This document shows positions 58,507 through 64,000 of a stretch of DNA of 64,000 bases, piece by piece. Below the pieces are notes generated by a model that saw only the letters and a list, made by a program, of their open reading frames with translations, searched no databases and had not been told where the DNA came from. Origin of the DNA: Mesorhizobium caraganae (lineage in GTDB: Bacteria > Pseudomonadota > Alphaproteobacteria > Rhizobiales > Rhizobiaceae); NCBI RefSeq assembly GCF_016836705.1, contig NZ_JAFCGY010000004.1, forward strand, positions 202,559-266,558. Direction: 5' to 3'. Numbering within the stretch: the stretch's first letter is position 1; each line of letters opens with the position of its first letter. Made by a program: the position numbers and the translations under genes.

Positions 58507-60309
58507 ATGCTCGACAAAGCCCCCAATAAGAAGCTCTCAGACCTGCTCTATACCTTCGGCGCGGCACTCAGCGCCGGCGATATCGACAAGGCCGTGGCCT
58601 GCTTTCAGGAGGATTGTTACTGGCGCGATCTCGTCACCTTCACCTGGAACATCAAGACGATGGAGGGCCGCGATCAGGTGCGCGACATGCTGGTCAGCCA
58701 GTTGGCGAAGACCAAACCGTCGAACTGGGCGATCGCCAAGGGCGAGGACGCGAGCGAAAGCGACGGCGTGCTGGACGGCTGGATCACCTTCGAAACGGAG
58801 GTGGCGCGCGGCTTCGGCCACATCCGGCTGAAGGACGGCAAGATCTGGACGCTGCTCACCACCATGGTCGAGCTCAAGGGCCACGAAGAGCCGGCCGGCT
58901 TCGACCGCCCGCTCGGCGCCAAGCATGGCCATGGCAGGAACCGGCCGACCTGGAAGGAAGAGCGCGAGAAGGAAGCCGCCGAACTCGGCTTCAAGACGCA
59001 GCCCTACACGCTGATCATCGGCGGCGGCCAGGGCGGCATCGCGCTCGGTGCGCGTCTGCGGCAGCTCGGCGTGCCGACCATCATCGTCGAGAAGAACGAG
59101 CGCGCCGGCGACAGCTGGCGCAGGCGCTACAAGTCGCTCTGCCTGCACGACCCCGTCTGGTACGACCATCTGCCCTATATCGACTTCCCCAGGAACTGGC
59201 CGGTCTTCGCGCCCAAGGACAAGATTGGCGACTGGCTGGAAATGTACGCCAAGGTGATGGAGCTGAACTACTGGTCCTCGAGCGAAGCCAAGAGCGCTGT
59301 CTACGACGACAAGAAAAAAGAATGGACGGTTGTCGTGCGCCGCGACGGCAAGGACATCACGCTGAAGCCGAAGCAGCTGGTGCTGGCCACGGGCCAGTCC
59401 GGCAAGGCCAGCATGCCGAACTTCAAGGGCATGGAAAGCTTCAAGGGCGACCAGCATCACTCCTCGAAGCATCCCGGCCCCGACGCCTATGTCGGCAAGA
59501 AGGCTGTTATCATCGGTTCCAACAATTCAGCCCACGACATCGCCGCAGCCCTTTGGGAGGCAGGCGCCGACGTCACCATGGTGCAGCGCTCGACCACGCA
59601 TATCGTCAAGTCGGACACGCTGATGGAGATCGGGCTGGGCTCGCTCTATTCGGAAAAGGCGGTCGAGAGCGGCATGACCACCGCCAAGGCCGACCTTGTC
59701 TTCGCCTCCCTGCCCTACAAGATCCTGCACGAATTCCAGATCCCGGCCTATGCCGAGATGAAGAAGCGCGACGCCAGCTTCTACAAAGGCCTCGAGAAGG
59801 CCGGCTTCATGCTCGACTGGGGCGACGACGGCTCCGGCCTGTTCATGAAGTATCTGAGGCGCGGCTCGGGCTACTACATCGATGTCGGCGCTTCCGACTT
59901 GATCATCGACGGCTCAATCAAATTGAAGAGCGGTGTCGAGGTGAAGGAGGTCAAGGCGCACTCGGTGCTGCTCAGCGACGGATCCGAACTGCCGGCCGAT
60001 CTCATTGTCTACGCCACCGGCTACGGCTCGATGAACGGCTGGGCGGCCGACCTGATTTCACGGGAGGTCGCAGACAAGGTCGGCAAATGCTGGGGCCTTG
60101 GCTCCAACACCACCAAGGATCCCGGTCCCTGGGAAGGCGAACTGCGCAACATGTGGAAGCCGACGCAGCAGGAGGCGCTGTGGTTCCATGGCGGCAATTT
60201 GCATCAGTCACGCCACTATTCGCAGTTCCTGTCGCTGCAGCTCAAGGCGCGGATGGAAGGCATCGCGACGCCGGTCTACGCACTGCAGCAGGTTCACCAC
60301 AAGGGTTAG
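58507..60309 (+). CDS. flavin-containing monooxygenase with N-terminal SnoaL/NTF2-like domain
   Basis: A 600-residue two-part protein. Residues 1-130 look like a SnoaL/NTF2-like barrel (GAALSAGDIDKAVACFQEDCYWRD, GRDQVRDMLVSQL). Residues 155-600 are a FAD/NADPH monooxygenase with IIGGGQGGIALGARLRQLG (FAD), a second Rossmann motif VIIGSNNSAHDIAAALWEAG (NADPH) and IVYATGYGS. Substrate unknown. GCGGAGGAA precedes the ATG. Convergent with the GNAT gene (4-base overlap). Confidence 0.9.
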   Translation: MLDKAPNKKLSDLLYTFGAALSAGDIDKAVACFQEDCYWRDLVTFTWNIKTMEGRDQVRDMLVSQLAKTKPSNWAIAKGEDASESDGVLDGWITFETEVARGFGHIRLKDGKIWTLLTTMVELKGHEEPAGFDRPLGAKHGHGRNRPTWKEEREKEAAELGFKTQPYTLIIGGGQGGIALGARLRQLGVPTIIVEKNERAGDSWRRRYKSLCLHDPVWYDHLPYIDFPRNWPVFAPKDKIGDWLEMYAKVMELNYWSSSEAKSAVYDDKKKEWTVVVRRDGKDITLKPKQLVLATGQSGKASMPNFKGMESFKGDQHHSSKHPGPDAYVGKKAVIIGSNNSAHDIAAALWEAGADVTMVQRSTTHIVKSDTLMEIGLGSLYSEKAVESGMTTAKADLVFASLPYKILHEFQIPAYAEMKKRDASFYKGLEKAGFMLDWGDDGSGLFMKYLRRGSGYYIDVGASDLIIDGSIKLKSGVEVKEVKAHSVLLSDGSELPADLIVYATGYGSMNGWAADLISREVADKVGKCWGLGSNTTKDPGPWEGELRNMWKPTQQEALWFHGGNLHQSRHYSQFLSLQLKARMEGIATPVYALQQVHHKG

Positions 60310-60839
60310 GCAGCGGCAGACTGGGCAACGCGCTTCCAGTAGATGAGCGTGCCGGTCAGTCCACCATGCGGCTTCAGGGCAAAGTCCGGTATTTCGCCGG
60401 TGAGCGTGAAGCCGAGTTTTTCGTAGAGGCCGGAAGCGCCCTCCTCGGTCGCAGTATCCAGCACCAGCAACGTGCGGCCTCTCTCGACGGCAAGAGCCTC
60501 CGCGGCGCGCATCAGCCGGCTCGCTATGCCCTTGCCGCGATGTGCGATCCGGGTCATCAATTTGGCGATCTCGGCGCGGTGCGGCTGGTTATCAGGAAAG
60601 TCGAGCAGCAAGGTCACGGTGCCGAGGAGAGCATCACCGTCCCAGGCGCCCAGCACCACCCTTTCACCTCTCTCCGCAGCCGTCAGCGACTGGTCCCAGA
60701 AGCCTTCCGCCGCCTGCCGGGACAAGGGATGCATGAAGCTGACCGAGCCGCCGGCTGCGACCGTCTCGATCAGCATGTCGATCAGCGCGGCTAGGGTTGC
60801 GGCGTCACGGGTCAGGACCTTGATTTCGATGGAACTCAT
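60306..60839 (-). CDS. GNAT-family N-acetyltransferase
   Basis: A 177-residue acyl-CoA transferase. The acetyl-CoA loop is HRGKGIASRLMRAAEALA (R/Q-x2-G-x-G/A type); DTATEEGASGLYEKLGFTLTGEIPDFAL is the C-terminal motif. Third gene of an operon with the XRE-cupin regulator and the small unknown protein. Substrate unknown. Confidence 0.9.
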   Translation of the reverse strand: MSSIEIKVLTRDAATLAALIDMLIETVAAGGSVSFMHPLSRQAAEGFWDQSLTAAERGERVVLGAWDGDALLGTVTLLLDFPDNQPHRAEIAKLMTRIAHRGKGIASRLMRAAEALAVERGRTLLVLDTATEEGASGLYEKLGFTLTGEIPDFALKPHGGLTGTLIYWKRVAQSAAA

Positions 60840-60856
60840 GCCTGCACTATCCCTTG

Positions 60857-61165
60857 CTAATCCAGACGCACGACGCGGCGCCGTTTTCGTCCTGCCTTGA
60901 TCGCGGCGATGCGATCGGCGTCTTTCGGCTGCAGGTGCAGCCCGCGTTCGAGGATTTCGAGCGTGTATTCCTCATAGGTCAGGCCGAGCCGTTCGGCCTT
61001 TTCCATGCGCATCAGCATCACGTCACGGCTCGGCGCCTTCCACGCCTTGGCGTGCGCTGCCTGCCAGGCGAGGAAGATGTATGGATCGCCCTTGCCCCAG
61101 GGCGGTCCTTTGTAATCATCGAGCGGCGGTCCGCCATTGTCGGAGCGCTTGGGACGTCTTGACAC
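60857..61165 (-). CDS. small conserved-looking protein of unknown function
   Basis: A 102-residue basic, soluble protein with no signal or membrane segment. Notable stretches: NGGPPLDDYKGPPWGKGDPY near the start and EKAERLGLTYEEYTLEILERG in the middle, then a Lys/Arg tail AGRKRRRVVRLD. GTG start at 61165, 4 bases after the regulator's stop codon and preceded by GAGG. Family not recognised. Confidence 0.7.
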   Translation of the reverse strand: MSRRPKRSDNGGPPLDDYKGPPWGKGDPYIFLAWQAAHAKAWKAPSRDVMLMRMEKAERLGLTYEEYTLEILERGLHLQPKDADRIAAIKAGRKRRRVVRLD

Positions 61166-61169
61166 GACC

Positions 61170-61736
61170 TCAGCCCCTGACCAGCGCGACCAGATAATCG
61201 GCGGGCTGCTGCCCCACGGCGTGGAACGTGCAGTCCGACGGCGCGCCGAGCGCCAGGCAGTCGCCGGGCTCGAGACTGTGCACGACATCGCCCTCGGTGA
61301 ATTCGAGACGTCCGGAGATCAGCCACATCTGCTGCTTGATGAAGGCATAAGACGCTGCTGGAAAGCTTACCTTGGCGCCCGCCGGCAATTGCACCCGGAT
61401 CAGTTCGAGCGGCATGTCGGAGACCGGCGACAGATGCCGCCGGACGTAACCGGTGCCGGGGTCGCGCCACACCGGCTGCTCGCTTTCGCGCAGCAGGCCG
61501 CCGCCTTGCTGCTCGGCGCGCGCAATCAGCGTCGACAGCGTCATGCCAAAGGCGGCGGCGATGCGCACCAAGAGCGCCGCGGTCGGGCTGGTCATGCCCC
61601 GCTCGATGGTGCTGAGCATGGCTTTCGAGACGCCAGAGCGGTCCGCCAGATCGGCCAGCGACCAGTTCCGCAAGGCTCGTTCGGAGTGGATTCTTCTGCC
61701 GATGGTGGAGGAAATGTCATTCGCTATATCAGTCAT
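61170..61736 (-). CDS. XRE-family regulator with C-terminal cupin domain
   Basis: A 188-residue regulator. Residues 12-66 are an XRE helix-turn-helix (RNWSLADLADRSGVSKAMLSTIERG), residues 110-185 a cupin barrel (PAASYAFIKQQMWLISGRLEF, HSLEPGDCLALG) expected to bind a small ligand. Heads an operon with the unknown protein and the GNAT enzyme; probably autoregulates this unit, ligand unknown. Confidence 0.9.
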   Translation of the reverse strand: MTDIANDISSTIGRRIHSERALRNWSLADLADRSGVSKAMLSTIERGMTSPTAALLVRIAAAFGMTLSTLIARAEQQGGGLLRESEQPVWRDPGTGYVRRHLSPVSDMPLELIRVQLPAGAKVSFPAASYAFIKQQMWLISGRLEFTEGDVVHSLEPGDCLALGAPSDCTFHAVGQQPADYLVALVRG

Positions 61737-61888
61737 TCGTCCAATATATCGAAATTCCGGCGTTAGGAAAGAGGCTGGTCGGTTGAATTTTCGCTGATCG
61801 GTTAACGCCTGCTACACCATCCCGTCACACGCCACCTTAACCCCATTTGCGTAGGGTCGACGCTCCACGGGAATGGGGATCGGACCGT

Positions 61889-63715
61889 ATGTTTGTCGAG
61901 CGCGAAGCCTCCGTCGGAGAACCGACCTCGCAGGAGCGCCGCCGCGCCGAGCAGAACGACAAGCGCATTCTGGGCAATGTCGTGCAGTGCGACGGCGCCC
62001 GCGCCACGATCAGCGCCTACGCCGACGACATCGAAGGGGCGGTCACCGGCCTGTGGACGGTCGGCAAGATGATCTCCATCAACCTCGGGACATCGCGCAC
62101 GGTTGGCCTGGTCTATGAGATCGGCAAGTCGGATCGCGCCTGGAGCAATGAGGGGCAGAACCCGATCGAGGTGAACGTCGAGTTGATCGGCGAGGTGCGC
62201 GACGGCGCCGAGCCAGGCGACCGCCCGATTTTCGACCGCGGCATCACCACCTATCCCCATATCGGCGCCATCGCCCACCGCATCCGCAGCCGCGACCTGC
62301 AGGCGGTCTATGACCTCGCCGGGCGTCATTCGATCACCATCGGCACGCTGTCGCAGGACGAGGCGATCGACGCCAACATTGCCATCGACGACACGCTGGC
62401 GCGCCACTTCGCCATTGTCGGCACGACAGGCGTCGGCAAATCCACGGCGGTCTCGCTGCTCTTGCGCAAGTCGATCGCCGCCCGGCCCGATTTGCGCATC
62501 CTCATCCTCGATCCTCACAATGAATTCGCCGCGTCGCTGCCGGAATTCTGCGTCAAGGTGGACTCCAAGACGCTCGATTTGCCGTTCTGGATGTTCAGGC
62601 TGGAGGAATTCGCCGAGGTGCTGTTTCGCGGCCGAGAGGTCGTGCCGGAAGAGGTCGATGTGCTGCGTGACCTGATCCCCGCCGCCAAGAATCTCTACCG
62701 CAACCCGAATTCCGGCTCCTATGTGCGGCGCGGCAGCGATGCGCTGACCGCCGACACGCCGGTGCCCTACCGCATGGTCGATCTCATCAAACAGATCGAC
62801 GAGCGCATGGGCCTCCTGGAAAGCAAGAACGACCGCCCGACGCTGAAATCGCTGAAGACGCGCATCGAGTCGGCGGCATCCGACCCGCGCTATCGCTTCA
62901 TGTTCAATTCGCGGCTGATCGAGGACACGATCCACGAGACGATCGGCAACATTTTCCGGGTGCCGCATCATGGCCGCCCGGTGACCTGCTTCGAGATGGC
63001 CGGCATGCCGTCCGAAGTGGTCAACTCCGTCTGTTCGGTGCTGGCGCGCCTCGCCTTCGACCTCGCTCTGTGGAGCGAAGGCCGGCTGAAACTTTTGCTG
63101 CTGTGTGAGGAAGCGCATCGCTACATGCCGGCCGATCCGCGGCTCGGCTTCGCGCCGACAAGGCATGCATTATCGCGCATCGCCAAGGAAGGCCGCAAAT
63201 ATGGCTGCTATCTCGGCGTCGTCACCCAGCGTCCGGGCGAACTTGATCCGACCATCCTGTCGCAGTGCTCGACCTTCTTTGCCATGCGCCTGGCCAACGA
63301 GCAGGACCAGGCAATCATCCGCTCGGCGATCGCCGATTCCTCCGCCTCGACGCTGGCCTTCCTGTCTTCCATGGGTCAGCGCGAAGCCATCGCCTTCGGT
63401 GAAGGCGTAGCGACGACCATGCGGCTGAAATTCGAAAAGCTCGCGCAGGAGCTGATCCCCGGCACAGCCAAGCGCGACGATCTGGAGTCGGATGTCGACG
63501 GCGATGTCGATCTCGCCGCGATCGTCGAGCGGCTGCGCAACGTGCCGAAGCCGCAACAGGCGATGGCCTTCGCCGAGGTCGTGGATACCGGCCGCCAGGC
63601 CGGCGATCCAGACTACCGCAAGCCGCCAGCGCCGCGCGTCCAGCCAGACGACGATTTCGACATGCGCTACGGCCTGAAGCCCGCCACCTTCGGCATGCGC
63701 TCGCAAAGCGATTGA
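61889..63715 (+). CDS. HerA-like (DUF87) ATPase
   Basis: A 608-residue FtsK/HerA-superfamily ATPase. Residues 25-140 look like a HAS-barrel; Walker A is VGTTGVGKSTAVSLL near residue 185, Walker B LLLLCEEAHRYM near 410, and GVVTQRPGELDPTIL with an arginine-finger-like region follows. C-terminal extension about 530-608 is Pro/Asp-rich. HerA proteins are hexameric DNA translocases often paired with NurA nuclease, but none is adjacent. ATG at 61889 chosen from the start of the conserved region. Confidence 0.87.
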   Translation: MFVEREASVGEPTSQERRRAEQNDKRILGNVVQCDGARATISAYADDIEGAVTGLWTVGKMISINLGTSRTVGLVYEIGKSDRAWSNEGQNPIEVNVELIGEVRDGAEPGDRPIFDRGITTYPHIGAIAHRIRSRDLQAVYDLAGRHSITIGTLSQDEAIDANIAIDDTLARHFAIVGTTGVGKSTAVSLLLRKSIAARPDLRILILDPHNEFAASLPEFCVKVDSKTLDLPFWMFRLEEFAEVLFRGREVVPEEVDVLRDLIPAAKNLYRNPNSGSYVRRGSDALTADTPVPYRMVDLIKQIDERMGLLESKNDRPTLKSLKTRIESAASDPRYRFMFNSRLIEDTIHETIGNIFRVPHHGRPVTCFEMAGMPSEVVNSVCSVLARLAFDLALWSEGRLKLLLLCEEAHRYMPADPRLGFAPTRHALSRIAKEGRKYGCYLGVVTQRPGELDPTILSQCSTFFAMRLANEQDQAIIRSAIADSSASTLAFLSSMGQREAIAFGEGVATTMRLKFEKLAQELIPGTAKRDDLESDVDGDVDLAAIVERLRNVPKPQQAMAFAEVVDTGRQAGDPDYRKPPAPRVQPDDDFDMRYGLKPATFGMRSQSD

Positions 63716-63953
63716 GCTTAAACGAAACGTCCTTCTGCCGAACAATTGAAAAGCCGCCTCGGCGTCCAAGCCCGGCGTCGTTGGACCTCTTGGGTAAATC
63801 CCGTCAGGGAATTCGTCAGGCTGAGTCGAATGGTGCCGTCTTCGAGAACCGGAGCGGAGCGTACTTTTTGTACGTGTTGGGGTGGACGGCCCCCGACGGC
63901 ATCGTGATGTGCCAGAATGAGGTCGTTGCAGATCTCATCAAGGGAGACCGTCC
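63716..63953 (+). other. non-coding region, probably includes the left end of an IS110-type element
   Basis: No gene is seen. The part next to the transposase holds a hairpin CGTAC TTTTT GTACG (63860-63874), a GGGGTGGACGGCCCCC-like stem nearby, and AAGGGAG just before the transposase GTG. IS110 elements lack classic terminal inverted repeats, so the left boundary cannot be placed. In the IS110 subgroup this region can encode a bridge RNA. Confidence 0.4.
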
Positions 63954-64000
63954 GTGGATAAACTTATTCGCATTGGCATGGATACGTCAAAGAGCGTGTT
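63830..64000 (+). mobile_element. partial IS110-family insertion sequence
   Basis: Left part of an insertion sequence whose transposase begins at 63954. The left limit is approximate because IS110 elements have no obvious terminal repeats. The rest lies beyond the window. Confidence 0.5.
63954..64000 (+). CDS. IS110-family transposase, N-terminal fragment at window edge
   Basis: GTG start with AAGGGAG 8 bases upstream; translation VDKLIRIGMDTSKSV up to the edge. IGMDTSK is the first catalytic Asp of the DEDD RuvC-like domain in IS110 transposases, whose usual form is GIDVSK. Only 15 codons are visible, so the family call rests on this motif. Confidence 0.7.
   Translation, partial: MDKLIRIGMDTSKSV

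Noticed and set aside
61802..63166. 454-codon minus-strand open frame opposite the HerA-like gene
   Set aside because: Antisense to a protein with intact Walker motifs; no domain of its own.

Overview
The window reads as chromosome of a high-GC alphaproteobacterium of the order Rhizobiales, most like Mesorhizobium or a close relative. This is inferred from gene content: a rhizobial-type complex I operon, a complete run of aerobic (cob-type) corrin-ring genes, an acdR/acdS pair for ACC deaminase, a BA14K-family protein, and abundant palindromic repeats of the kind scattered through rhizobial genomes. No database search was possible, so family names come from recognised motifs and protein layout.

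Layout. Positions 1-6949 (minus strand) hold nuoA-B-C-D-E-F, then two non-standard genes (a helix-hairpin-helix protein and a small pentapeptide-repeat protein), then the start of nuoG, which runs off the left edge. A YcaQ-type DNA glycosylase (7279-8481) precedes a cobalamin riboswitch. That riboswitch heads a long operon, largely joined by 4-base overlaps: DUF1636, cobW, cobN, cobG-cobH, cobI, cobJ, then (after the oppositely oriented cobK) cobL, cobE, cobM, cobA, cobB, cobS, cobT (8523-24595). cobN carries two palindromic repeat insertions and cobG one; all keep the reading frame open.

24849-34852 is mixed: a small secreted protein, a tRNA-Lys(CTT), a PhzF-like protein, a MacAB-type export system whose adaptor is frameshifted, AcdR with ACC deaminase, a Nudix protein and a phosphatase-fold nuclease, BA14K and PilZ proteins. 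34936-43534 holds ilvC and several regulators paired with clear inverted-repeat operators: TetR with a DUF1772 protein, MarR with a Rieske protein and GST, and HxlR with a QorB-like oxidoreductase. The potassium transporter kup follows.

43638-54910 holds pdxJ, a SpoIIAA-like protein, a RecD-like helicase, a cobalt-type nitrile hydratase with its accessory protein, an RND efflux pump with adaptor, a LysE exporter, and a desaturase divergent from an ArsR regulator. 55260-57938 is ilvB-ilvN preceded by a 16-codon leader peptide and terminator that look like a branched-chain amino acid attenuator. After a decayed LysR remnant come a flavin monooxygenase, a three-gene XRE-cupin/unknown/GNAT operon, a HerA-like ATPase, and at the right edge the first codons of an IS110-family transposase.

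The points most worth a second look are the palindromic elements inside cob genes, the apparent cobG-cobH fusion, the ribosome binding site inside the riboswitch terminator hairpin, the repeated helix-hairpin-helix domain in the nuo operon, the ilv attenuator, and the operator arrays. No CRISPR array, prophage or recognisable defence island was seen.
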